Positions 25,764 to 34,609 of a stretch of DNA of 52,938 nucleotides are shown here, piece by piece. Source of the stretch: Bacteroidales bacterium (lineage in GTDB: Bacteria > Bacteroidota > Bacteroidia > Bacteroidales > UBA12170); the NCBI GenBank assembly GCA_016933745.1, contig JAFGAK010000125.1:1-52938 (forward strand). Direction: 5' to 3'. The position numbers were made by a program, and so were the translations under genes. The notes under the pieces were generated by a model that did not search any database, was not told the DNA's origin, and saw only the letters and a program-made list of their open reading frames with translations. Within the stretch, counting starts at the first letter, position 1, and every line of letters begins with the position of its first letter.

Positions 25764-26444
25764 ATGGAAGACAAATGGAATCTGTTTCAGAAGTTTTTAA
25801 TTACTGAAAATGCAAATATCTCGATTTACGATTTTCTGATTAACTCCGCAGTAGTAGTGGTTTTGTCGATACTTCTTGACTTTACCTATCGTAAATGCGG
25901 CACTAGTTTGTCAAACAAAAAAGGTTTTGCTAGCAATTTTATCTTATTGGCTTTCACAACCATGCTGATTATCACCATTGTAAAATCTTCACTTGCTTTA
26001 TCTTTGGGATTGGTGGGTGCACTATCCATCGTTCGATTTAGAGCAGCAATTAAAGAGCCCGAAGAGTTAGCTTATTTGTTTATTGCTATCGCGATCGGTT
26101 TGGGTTTAGGCGCGAATCAAACACTTATTGTTTTACTTGCTTTTTTGATTTTGATGATCATTCTTTGGGGCCGATTTTTACTTACCAACAAGCAACAAAC
26201 TCAGAATTTATTTCTAAATCTTAGTGTGGATAACGCTACTGATTTTGATCTAGAAAAATTAAATACATTGGTTGCTAAGCATTTTGGCCACTTTCGGATG
26301 AAACGTTACGATAAGTCTATGAATATGGTGGAAGTGGCTTTTTTTGTTGAACTTAAAAAAACGGATGCCATTCAAGCTTTTCAAACAGATTTAGCTGCTA
26401 ACTCTTGGAAGTTTCATTTGAGTTTTCTTGATCAAGAACTTTAA
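25764..26444 (+). CDS. DUF4956 membrane protein
   Basis: A 226-residue membrane protein. Four hydrophobic segments cover about 24-42, 55-75, 80-92 and 105-140. The family signature is ALSLGLVGALSIVRFRAAIK, then EPEELAYLFIAIAIGLGLG. A soluble C-terminal part of about 85 residues follows. DUF4956 genes often sit beside VTC-domain genes, as here: the next gene starts 5 bp on. Its biochemical role is unknown; by analogy to the yeast VTC complex, where a membrane channel passes the polymer, a transport or anchoring role is plausible but is inference. Confidence 0.9.
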   Translation: MEDKWNLFQKFLITENANISIYDFLINSAVVVVLSILLDFTYRKCGTSLSNKKGFASNFILLAFTTMLIITIVKSSLALSLGLVGALSIVRFRAAIKEPEELAYLFIAIAIGLGLGANQTLIVLLAFLILMIILWGRFLLTNKQQTQNLFLNLSVDNATDFDLEKLNTLVAKHFGHFRMKRYDKSMNMVEVAFFVELKKTDAIQAFQTDLAANSWKFHLSFLDQEL

Positions 26445-26449
26445 ACCTA

Positions 26450-27151
26450 ATGACGGCTTTTTTTGAGCATAATCACACAAGATATGAGCGTAAGTTTGTA
26501 GTCGAAGGAAAAGGCAGAGCTTACGGCGAAATGCTTATTAAGCAAAATCCGGCAAATTTTCATCCCATTTTTCAACTTCGGTCAATCAATAATATTTATT
26601 TTGACACGACTAGATTCAAAAATTATTCTGATAATTTTGAAGGAAATAGCAATCGGCAAAAAATTAGAATTCGTTGGTATGGAAATACGTTCGGATACAT
26701 TAAAAATCCGATTTTAGAATTTAAAATTAAAAGGGGAGAACTAGGAATTAAAAAATCATTTCCGCTTCCTGACTTTACTTTGGAATCAGGATTTAACGCT
26801 TTCCAATTTGAAAAATATTTCGAACAAGCCGACTTACCTACTGCGATTCTGGAAATCATGAAATCGCAAGCTCCACGCTTATTAAATACGTATCAACGAA
26901 CCTATTTCAGATCTTTTGATCATGCTTTTCGTTTTACAGTGGATGATCAATTGGAGTACCGCAGTTTTAGGAATCAAAACAATCAATTCTTGGAAATAAT
27001 CAAGGATGACAATAAGATTATCTTGGAATTGAAATACGAGCAGAAATTTGGAAACAATGCCGCTTTCATTACCAATTCCTTGCCGTTACGATTGAATAAA
27101 TTCTCCAAATATATTGCCGGACTAGAATTGCTAAAATCAGGATTTATATAA
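26450..27151 (+). CDS. VTC-domain protein (polyphosphate polymerase-like)
   Basis: A 233-residue single-domain protein of the VTC (triphosphate tunnel) fold. In yeast Vtc4 this domain makes polyphosphate from ATP. Conserved basic and acidic tunnel residues are visible: YERKF at 12-16, the strand KIRIRWYG at 71-78 with Arg73 and Arg75, EFKIKR at 90-95, and the late IILELKYEQKF. There is no signal or membrane segment, so it should act in the cytoplasm, perhaps on the DUF4956 membrane protein. It is spaced 5 bp from DUF4956 and 2 bp from the CotH-like gene. Polyphosphate synthesis is likely but not shown. Confidence 0.88.
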   Translation: MTAFFEHNHTRYERKFVVEGKGRAYGEMLIKQNPANFHPIFQLRSINNIYFDTTRFKNYSDNFEGNSNRQKIRIRWYGNTFGYIKNPILEFKIKRGELGIKKSFPLPDFTLESGFNAFQFEKYFEQADLPTAILEIMKSQAPRLLNTYQRTYFRSFDHAFRFTVDDQLEYRSFRNQNNQFLEIIKDDNKIILELKYEQKFGNNAAFITNSLPLRLNKFSKYIAGLELLKSGFI

Positions 27152-27153
27152 CG

Positions 27154-30147
27154 ATGAAAGGTTTAAAAGCAATCGGAATATATCTTGCATTTGCACTTGC
27201 TTTCAGTGCTTGCACGCTTCAACCTGAAACAAAAAATGCGGAGGTTAAATTCAGTTGTGATGCTGAATTGATAGACTCTACGGGTAAATTTCTCTTGGGT
27301 GATTCGGCAAATAAACAGATCGCATTTGAATTGGGCGGAACGCATTCACTTGAATATTCAAAAAGTGGTAAATATGCTGTAAAAGTAGATGCAAAAAAGG
27401 CCTATGCCTTAACGTTCAAATTGAAATCTTTAAAAGGGAATGAGCGGTATAAAGCAAGTATTTGGCGTTACGATCCAAGTGGAAAATCAGCTCTAGTAGT
27501 TGCCGGAAACAAAACACATATGCTCTATAAAGCGCAAAAAGAACCTGCTTTTAGAACCAAAAATGGATGGGAATTGCTGGAAGTTGAATTTGATATTACA
27601 CCTGCTCTAGACTACGTGAAAATTTACGCTTGGCGCATTGATGCAGATTCTGCTTGGTTCGATGATTTATCGATTGAACAATTGCCCCAGATTGAATATC
27701 CATCTTATAGCGACCAAGCAAAATTGCACCTGTATTTTCAGGAAACCGATTGGCAGATTTTAGAAAATACGCGTAAACGTGCTTTTTTAGAAGGGATTTT
27801 AGTTCAAAACGAAAGCGATTGGGCCACCGGAATTTTATCGGATGAACTTGATGTTTTACCCGTAAAAGCCAGATTAAAAGGCGATTGGTTAGATCATCTT
27901 GAAGGGGTGAAGTGGTCGTATCGAATTAAAATGCGAAAAGATAAACGATTCAATGGATTACAGGTGTTTTCGTTGCAGAGTCCGGAAACTAGATCTTTTT
28001 TAAGCGAATATTTGGCGCATACACTTTTTCTTGAGAATCAAGTATTAAGCACAAAATACGAATTTACTCCTTTGTATGTAAATGGCCAAAGTAGAGGAAT
28101 TTACGCTTTGGAAGAGCATTTTACGAAACAATTAGTCGAAGCAAATCAACGTCGCGAAGGCATTATCGTACGGTTTAATGAAGAAGCGTTTTGGGGAATT
28201 CAGAAATATTTGAAACTAGAGAATAAATGGTATGTGTTGCCTTATTTTCAAGCATCTTTGGTGGAGAGTTTTCAAAGTTCAAAAGCTTTGGCAGAACCTT
28301 TGATGAAAACTCAGTTTTCGATTGCTCAATCGTTGATGTATCAATACAAAAATCATATCAAACCGATTGATCAAGTATTTGATATCGATAAATTTGCGAA
28401 ATATTGGGCTTTGGTGGATCTTACTAAAGCTCGACATGGGATGGCTTGGCATAACCAGAGGTTTTATTACAATCCGATTTTGTGTTTGCTCGAACCAATT
28501 GCTTTTGATGCCTATATGGGAGCAATGGTAATGTATAAAGAAGATCGAAGTATATTTGGAAATATGTGGTTTCCCGATAATGCTGTGGTTGCTCTTAATG
28601 ATGAGCTATTGTATAAAATATTTCAGGACGAACAATTCCAAGAGAAATATCTTCAGTATCTTAAACTCTATTCCGATCCATCATTCGTATCCGATTTTTT
28701 AGCTGAACATCGAGAAGAAATTCAAAAAAATGAAAACTTAATCCGCGAGGAATATCCGGAGTATAAATACGACCGAACTTTTCTCGTTTCTAATGCAAAT
28801 CAAATTAGAACGGAATTACCACTTTACAAAAATCGTTTGGCTTCCGGCGTAATTCAAAGTTATCTTCAAAAAGCGCAAGTATTAACCATTGATACGCTTT
28901 ACCGAAAAGATTTGGCTCCTTTATTTGTAAACGCTTTTGTTTATAAAGATGACGGTGGAATTCGAATGTTTGAAGCTGAAAATTACTATGGTCGTTCGAT
29001 TCAACTTGTCGGACTAAGCGATAAACAGAATCGTATTCGCATCGAAATTCCTTCCGAAAAAAGCAATTTAAATCCATATCAATTAGGCACCAATGTAATT
29101 TCCTTTCCAATTGGAAACGACTCCACAATTACTCATTTAGCTTTTAGGGTTGACGGAAAAACAGAATTACTTTATACTTCTTTGCATCCTTGGCAAAAGA
29201 AAATGATTAATACACCGCGACAAGAATTGCTAAACTCCAATGTATATCAATCGGGAGAATTATTTGCAGAAAAAGGCGATACACTTATCTTGGAAAAAGG
29301 AAATTATCAACTCAAAAAACTCCTGCTAATTCCAGCCAATAAGTTCATTGTTTTTGAAAAAGGAGTGGAGTTGGACATGGTTAATGGCGGTGGAATTCTT
29401 TTCTTTTCGCCCATTTATATGAACGGAAGAGAACAGGAGCCAATTCGTATTTTTTCGAGCGATTCCACAAGTCTGGGATTTGGTATTTTGCAAGCTTCCA
29501 AGGAAAGTACGCTTACTCATGTGAGTTTTGAAGGATTGAAGAATTTCGCTTATAAAGGTTGGGAATTAACGGGTTGTGTTAACTTTTACGAGTCGGATGT
29601 GCAAATGTCTTTTGTTCACTTTAAGAATAACCATAGCGAAGACGCTTTAAATATTGTTCGTTCTGAATTTCGTATAGATCATGCTTCTTTTGAGAATATT
29701 TCGAGCGATGCATTTGATGGAGATTTTGTGCATGGACAAGTCAACAATTCTACTTTCGAAAATATTACGAACGATGCTTTGGACTTTTCCGGCTCTCAAG
29801 TTACTGTGAATGATTGTAAGATTAATCATGCGGGTGATAAAGGAATTAGTGCCGGAGAAAATTCACAGCTGGTGGTGAATAGGATTCGGATCGAAAATGG
29901 AAATATTGGAATGGCATCCAAAGATTGGTCGCGCATCGAAGCCACCGGTGTGGAATTAGAGGGTTTGAATTATGGCTTACTCGTTTTTCAAAAAAAACCG
30001 GAATATAGCTCGGCAGAAATGTACATCGATAAAGTGAACTTCAAGCAAATCAAATACAATTATCTGATCGAAATAAATTCAAAATTTAGGCTAAATGAGC
30101 GTGTGATTATTGGAAATCAGAAGAAATTAGCCGAAAAGTTTTATTGA
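27154..30147 (+). CDS. CotH-like lipoprotein with C-terminal beta-helix
   Basis: A 997-residue predicted lipoprotein (Cys20 in LAFSAC). A beta-sandwich-like region of about 35-180 is followed by a CotH kinase-like domain at about 190-480: LKGDWLDHLEGVKWSYRIKM, then LYVNGQSRGIYALEEHF, then the metal-site region EPIAFDAYMGA. Canonical CotH proteins have a W-D-x-D motif there, so kinase activity is uncertain. From about 700 to 985 the sequence has short repeated turns typical of a right-handed parallel beta-helix, for example VQMSFVHFKNNHSEDALNI. CotH, VTC and DUF4956 genes cluster in other bacteria; the beta-helix tail suggests binding of a polymer or surface. Confidence 0.85.
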   Translation: MKGLKAIGIYLAFALAFSACTLQPETKNAEVKFSCDAELIDSTGKFLLGDSANKQIAFELGGTHSLEYSKSGKYAVKVDAKKAYALTFKLKSLKGNERYKASIWRYDPSGKSALVVAGNKTHMLYKAQKEPAFRTKNGWELLEVEFDITPALDYVKIYAWRIDADSAWFDDLSIEQLPQIEYPSYSDQAKLHLYFQETDWQILENTRKRAFLEGILVQNESDWATGILSDELDVLPVKARLKGDWLDHLEGVKWSYRIKMRKDKRFNGLQVFSLQSPETRSFLSEYLAHTLFLENQVLSTKYEFTPLYVNGQSRGIYALEEHFTKQLVEANQRREGIIVRFNEEAFWGIQKYLKLENKWYVLPYFQASLVESFQSSKALAEPLMKTQFSIAQSLMYQYKNHIKPIDQVFDIDKFAKYWALVDLTKARHGMAWHNQRFYYNPILCLLEPIAFDAYMGAMVMYKEDRSIFGNMWFPDNAVVALNDELLYKIFQDEQFQEKYLQYLKLYSDPSFVSDFLAEHREEIQKNENLIREEYPEYKYDRTFLVSNANQIRTELPLYKNRLASGVIQSYLQKAQVLTIDTLYRKDLAPLFVNAFVYKDDGGIRMFEAENYYGRSIQLVGLSDKQNRIRIEIPSEKSNLNPYQLGTNVISFPIGNDSTITHLAFRVDGKTELLYTSLHPWQKKMINTPRQELLNSNVYQSGELFAEKGDTLILEKGNYQLKKLLLIPANKFIVFEKGVELDMVNGGGILFFSPIYMNGREQEPIRIFSSDSTSLGFGILQASKESTLTHVSFEGLKNFAYKGWELTGCVNFYESDVQMSFVHFKNNHSEDALNIVRSEFRIDHASFENISSDAFDGDFVHGQVNNSTFENITNDALDFSGSQVTVNDCKINHAGDKGISAGENSQLVVNRIRIENGNIGMASKDWSRIEATGVELEGLNYGLLVFQKKPEYSSAEMYIDKVNFKQIKYNYLIEINSKFRLNERVIIGNQKKLAEKFY

Positions 30148-30154
30148 ATAATGC

Positions 30155-30820
30155 TTATTTAAGTTTGCGCATATAAAGTAAACTTATTATTATCAAGCAA
30201 ATAGCTAAGCCAATACTTGCGCCTAATAAAATGGGTTGATCGGCAAGATTTTGATCTTGTTTTATAAAATAGCCCATACTTACATTGATAATCGATGTAG
30301 GCAATAATCCGATGGCCGATCCCCAAAAATAAGCGCTTGGTTTAATTTTTGAAATGGAAAAGGCGGCATTTAAAAAACTAGTTGGAAAAATGTATAAACT
30401 CCGTAAAATTACAATCGCTGAAAAGCCTTTTTGTTCCACCAACCGATTGATTTTAAGTATTTGAGGTTGTTCGCCATATTTTCGAGTGAATAGTTCGAAA
30501 AACAGAAAATGAATATTGTAATAAGCTAAAATAACACCTAAAGTTCTGCTTATCAAACTAATGATTAAACCAGGGATAAATCCAAATAAAAATCCAAAGA
30601 GAATAGAAAAATAAAAAGTAGGTAGATTTAAAACCGAAAAAGCTACTAAAATCAACGAAAGTAAAAAAGCGCTGAGCGTCAGGTTTCCATGTACTTTTTG
30701 CAAAAACCAATCCACGTAACTTAACTGAAAATAATGTTGAAGATCGAAAAGATAGAAAACCAATGCGCCCGCGACAACTAGCAGAAGATAAAGAATTCTT
30801 AAAAGCGTTTTTTTTGTCAT
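30155..30820 (-). CDS. VTT-domain (TVP38/TMEM64, DedA-like) membrane protein
   Basis: A 221-residue inner membrane protein with about six hydrophobic segments. The VTT signature is present as FYFSILFGFLFGFIPGLIIS followed by RTLGVILAYY. The later motif ILRSLYIFPTSFLNAAFSIS, with its Arg and Pro, is typical of the family. Some relatives move lipids such as undecaprenyl phosphate across the membrane, a role consistent with murF-alr one base upstream, but the substrate here is not known. It is the last gene of the pdxA / murF-alr run, and ends 7 bp from the convergent CotH-like gene. Confidence 0.85.
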   Translation of the reverse strand: MTKKTLLRILYLLLVVAGALVFYLFDLQHYFQLSYVDWFLQKVHGNLTLSAFLLSLILVAFSVLNLPTFYFSILFGFLFGFIPGLIISLISRTLGVILAYYNIHFLFFELFTRKYGEQPQILKINRLVEQKGFSAIVILRSLYIFPTSFLNAAFSISKIKPSAYFWGSAIGLLPTSIINVSMGYFIKQDQNLADQPILLGASIGLAICLIIISLLYMRKLK

Positions 30821-30821
30821 A

Positions 30822-33293
30822 TTATTCCTTAAAGTACACGCGTTTTACTCTTCGAGAAATTCCGCTTAGAATCTCATAAGGAATGGTTTGCGCTGCGTTA
30901 GCGAGCTCTCTGATGTCCTGTTGAGTTTTAAAAATAATCACTTCATCGCCTTCTTTGGCCGGAATATCTGTTAGATCGACCATGCACATATCCATACAAA
31001 CATTTCCAATAACAGGCACTTTGATGCCATTCACGCTTATAAAACTTTTTTCATTACCCAATAATCGGTTAAATCCATCGGCATAACCAATAGGAACAAT
31101 GCCAATTGTTTTGTTTGATTTACAAAGATAAGCACGATTATATCCTACACTATCGCCCGCTTTTAGATGTTTTATTTGAGTAAGAGTTGTTTTTAATACG
31201 CCAATATTTTCCAAGTTTTTTTCTTCTTCTACATGAGAAGAAATTCCGTACAATCCAATTCCTAATCGAACCATATCAAATTGATAATCTGGAAATTTGT
31301 TGATTCCTGCCGAATTGAGAATGTGTTTGAAAATTTTATGATCAAACTGCGCTTGAATTTGTTCGCTTACCGCTGTTAAAATAGCTGTTTGTTCATGAGT
31401 AAACGAATCAAATCGAACATCATCACTGGCAGCTAAATGACTGAATATCGAAGTTGGATAAATGAGCTCATTTGCTTTTAACCGATTGATTAATAAATTA
31501 ATATCTTTCGGTTCAAAACCTAAGCGATGCATTCCTGTGTCCAGCTTAATGTGAATCTTTACCGGTTTGTTTTTTGGTAGAATATTTTTCTTGATGGCTT
31601 CTTCAAGCTTGTCTAAAATCCCAAAACCATAGATTTCAGGTTCCAAATCAAATTTTAAGATCGTATCAAAACTTTGTTCGTCGGGACTCATAACCATAAT
31701 CGGTAAATTGATTCCAGATTTCCGAAGCTCAACTCCTTCGTCTGCGTAGGCAACTGCAAGATAATCAACCCGAAAATACTGCATAATATTCGCGATTTCA
31801 AAGCTTCCGCTTCCATATGAAAACGCCTTCACCATAATCATTAATTTGGTTTCGGGTTTCAATTTGAGTTTGAAATAATTCAAGTTATTAATCATCGCAT
31901 CCAAATTAATTTCTAATACGGTTTGATGTGATTTCTGCTGCAAGGCTTTCGAAATATTTTCAAACTCAAAAAAACGAGCTCCTTTTAGTAAGATGCTTTC
32001 GCTTTGAAAATTAGAAAGTGGAAACTGATTTAAAAACTCTTCGGTCGAAGCAAAGAAATGACTTTCGATTTTAAATTGATCGCGCATGCGTCCAATAGCC
32101 GGACCAATAGCAATTAGTTTTTGGATTTTTTTTTCGGCTAATAGATTTGCTATTTCTTGATACAAATCAAAGTCGCTTTTCCCACTTTGTAAAATATCAG
32201 AAAGAATAACCGTTTTTGTTGTATGTTGATTTTGTTGATTGAGAAAATCAAGAGCAATCGCAAGTGAATCAATATCAGAATTATAACTGTCGTTGATTAC
32301 CGAACAGTTGTTAATTCCTTCTTTGAGTTCCAATCGCATGGCAATTGGGTTTAATTTCAGAATTCGCTCTTTAATTATTTTGTTTTCGTAACCTTGATAA
32401 AGCATAAAAGCCCACACATGACAGCTATTTTCGATCGAAGCGGCATCCGTAAAAGGAATCGTAATGTCTATTTCTTTATCGAGATAGATGGCGGTTAAAT
32501 GCGTTTGCTGATTGATTTTTTCGGAATTGACAATCTTTAAATTGGCTTCTTGTTTGGTGCTCCAAGTAAATGCGCTTACACTCTCTAAAATTTGTGAACG
32601 AATGATAATTCCTTGAATATCTGAATGATCTAGACAGTATATTAGCGTTTTGACTTTTGTAAATAGCTTGAGTTTTTCGCCAATTTTCTGATTCGTATTG
32701 ATAAAATTTTCGTCGTGTGCCTGACCAATATTGGTAAATATTCCAACGCTTGGTTGAATGATCATTTGGAGCTTTTGCATTTCTTCCGGTTCAGAAATAC
32801 CCGCTTCGAAAATAGCTAATTCGTGTTCCGGCTTCATTTGCCAAACACTCAATGGAACGCCAATCTGAGAATTGTAACTTTTCGGACTCCGAACAATTTC
32901 GTAATCATCTTGCAACATTTGATTTAGCCACTCTTTGATGATTGTTTTTCCGTTGCTTCCAGTAATGCCAATAACCGGAATACTGAATTTTTTACGTTTG
33001 TGACTAGCAAGTGTTTGCAAAGCAATCAAAGTGTCTTTCACCACAATGAAATTTGCAGTGTTTAAGAGAGTTCCTTCGGGAATTTCAGATACTAAAAAAC
33101 TGCGTAATCCTCTTTTGTAGAGAGAATCGATGTATTTATGTCCGTCGTTTTTTTTGGTTTTCAGCGCTATAAATAAAGTGCCTTGTGCCGAAATAAGTTT
33201 ACGACTATCAATTAGAATATCGCTAATCTCTGCATCACTCGATGCGTGAAGTTGTCCGTTGACTTCGGCGGCAATAGATGAAAGTGTATACAT
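30822..33293 (-). CDS. MurF / alanine racemase fusion
   Basis: An 823-residue bifunctional enzyme. Residues of about 1-452 are MurF, which adds D-Ala-D-Ala to the UDP-muramoyl-tripeptide; the ATP loop is GITGSNGKT at 109-117 and the Mur NDSYNSD motif lies near 340. Residues 453-823 are alanine racemase, which makes D-alanine from L-alanine. Its PLP lysine is Lys489 in VKAFSYG, and its second catalytic residue Tyr718 in VGYNRAY. The fusion is frequent in Bacteroidota, so it is not novel, and it couples two steps of the D-alanine branch. Both active sites look intact. Confidence 0.95.
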   Translation of the reverse strand: MYTLSSIAAEVNGQLHASSDAEISDILIDSRKLISAQGTLFIALKTKKNDGHKYIDSLYKRGLRSFLVSEIPEGTLLNTANFIVVKDTLIALQTLASHKRKKFSIPVIGITGSNGKTIIKEWLNQMLQDDYEIVRSPKSYNSQIGVPLSVWQMKPEHELAIFEAGISEPEEMQKLQMIIQPSVGIFTNIGQAHDENFINTNQKIGEKLKLFTKVKTLIYCLDHSDIQGIIIRSQILESVSAFTWSTKQEANLKIVNSEKINQQTHLTAIYLDKEIDITIPFTDAASIENSCHVWAFMLYQGYENKIIKERILKLNPIAMRLELKEGINNCSVINDSYNSDIDSLAIALDFLNQQNQHTTKTVILSDILQSGKSDFDLYQEIANLLAEKKIQKLIAIGPAIGRMRDQFKIESHFFASTEEFLNQFPLSNFQSESILLKGARFFEFENISKALQQKSHQTVLEINLDAMINNLNYFKLKLKPETKLMIMVKAFSYGSGSFEIANIMQYFRVDYLAVAYADEGVELRKSGINLPIMVMSPDEQSFDTILKFDLEPEIYGFGILDKLEEAIKKNILPKNKPVKIHIKLDTGMHRLGFEPKDINLLINRLKANELIYPTSIFSHLAASDDVRFDSFTHEQTAILTAVSEQIQAQFDHKIFKHILNSAGINKFPDYQFDMVRLGIGLYGISSHVEEEKNLENIGVLKTTLTQIKHLKAGDSVGYNRAYLCKSNKTIGIVPIGYADGFNRLLGNEKSFISVNGIKVPVIGNVCMDMCMVDLTDIPAKEGDEVIIFKTQQDIRELANAAQTIPYEILSGISRRVKRVYFKE

Positions 33294-33327
33294 TATTCGT
33301 TTGTGTTACAATAGAATACGTTAACTA

Positions 33328-34470
33328 TTAATAAGGTAATCCTTCTGCTTTTTCTCCGTTATCTTCGCTTAAACTGGAAGCATCCACATCTCTGGCTGTT
33401 TTCTGATTGATCTTTTTCAAGGTTGATTGCAAAGGGTTTTCATTAATTTCCTCGTAAAGCATTCGGTTTTTGAAAATTTCAATTCCTAGAAAGATAGCCT
33501 GCCGAAAAGAATCAGGCGAAGCTAAGTTTTTCCCAGCTATTTCGTAGGCAGTTCCGTGCGCTGGCGAAGTTCTTACACCCGCCAATCCGGCTGTAAAATT
33601 TACACCATCTTTAAAAGCCAATGTTTTAAATGGAATCAAACCTTGATCGTGATACATGGCTAGTATAGCGTCAAAATTTTTGTAGTTTTCGGATGCGAAA
33701 AATCCATCGGCAGGATAAGGTCCATACACCAACATTCCTTGGTCTTGAGCTTCTAAAATTGCAGGGGAAATAATTTCGGCCTCTTCATTTCCAACCAATC
33801 CATTATCCGAAGCGTGTGGATTCAATCCCAACAAAGCTATTTTTGGTTTACGAATAGCAAAATCGTAAATAAGTGAATGGTGAAGTGTTTTTATTTTTTC
33901 TAAAATCAAACTTTTGGTAATTGTAGATGCTACTTCGGCAAGTGGAATATGATCCGTAATAACACCAATGCGGAGATCGTTTTGTACCATCAACATGAGG
34001 TAATTCTTTTCTTCGAAAATAGATCCTAAATAACCTGTATGTCCTGGAAAATGAAACTTATCCGATTGAATATTGTCTTTATTAATGGGCGCAGTAACTA
34101 AAACATCAATGCTTTGATTCTTCAAATCTCTTGCTGCCAATTCCAAAGCGTTGAACGCACTTTCGCCCGCTTTTTTAGTCGATTTTCCGGGTTCTGCTTT
34201 CGTATTTTTATCAGCAACGTTTAAAATATTTAGTTTGTTTGCCTGAAGTTTTGTGGCTTCTTTAACGAGGTTCGTAGGAATTGAATCTAATTTCAATTCT
34301 TTTGTATAGAAATCTACAAGTTCGGAAGATCCATATAATACAGTCGAAGAAAACTCAAACATGCGTCGATCGTTGTAAGATTTTAGAATCACCTCGTAGC
34401 CAATTCCATTGTAGTCACCATGACTAATTCCAACACTAATCTGACTGTCTTTATTTCGTCGTGTTTCCAT
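33328..34470 (-). CDS. pdxA: 4-hydroxythreonine-4-phosphate dehydrogenase
   Basis: Oxidises 4-phosphohydroxy-L-threonine in the DXP-dependent pathway to pyridoxal 5'-phosphate, the cofactor of the alanine racemase encoded downstream. With ATG 34470 it has 380 residues; a TTG two codons upstream is less likely. Family motifs are SHGDYNGIGYEV near the start, the metal-ligand His in FPGHTGYLG, a second in GLNPHASDNG, and a third in AMYHDQGLIPFK, followed by RTSPAHGTAYEIAGK. A promoter-like -7 box lies 14 nt upstream. The gene begins a three-gene run with murF-alr and the VTT protein. Confidence 0.95.
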   Translation of the reverse strand: METRRNKDSQISVGISHGDYNGIGYEVILKSYNDRRMFEFSSTVLYGSSELVDFYTKELKLDSIPTNLVKEATKLQANKLNILNVADKNTKAEPGKSTKKAGESAFNALELAARDLKNQSIDVLVTAPINKDNIQSDKFHFPGHTGYLGSIFEEKNYLMLMVQNDLRIGVITDHIPLAEVASTITKSLILEKIKTLHHSLIYDFAIRKPKIALLGLNPHASDNGLVGNEEAEIISPAILEAQDQGMLVYGPYPADGFFASENYKNFDAILAMYHDQGLIPFKTLAFKDGVNFTAGLAGVRTSPAHGTAYEIAGKNLASPDSFRQAIFLGIEIFKNRMLYEEINENPLQSTLKKINQKTARDVDASSLSEDNGEKAEGLPY

Positions 34471-34483
34471 ATTCAATTTTTTA

Positions 34484-34491
34484 CAAAGATA
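34484..34491 (-). promoter_or_regulatory. -7 box for the pdxA / murF-alr run
   Basis: TATCTTTG matches TAnnTTTG on the minus strand, 13 nt before the pdxA ATG. No clear -33 element is seen. Confidence 0.45.
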
Positions 34492-34581
34492 CTATATTTT
34501 GTATGTTTCACTTGCTTTCGCTCGCTTTGTTTTTAACAGCAAAAGCTTTATTTAACTATCGGGTAGTAACGGTTTATTTTG

Positions 34582-34589
34582 TAGATTTG
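34582..34589 (+). promoter_or_regulatory. -7 box for the GH3-family gene
   Basis: TAGATTTG matches TAnnTTTG, ending 20 nt before ATG 34610. A -33 element is not clear. Confidence 0.45.
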
Positions 34590-34609
34590 GCACAGAAATA
34601 AACTTAAAA

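Noticed and set aside
30822-33293. MurF-Alr fusion as a novel enzyme
   Set aside because: Both active sites are intact and the same fusion is widespread in Bacteroidota.
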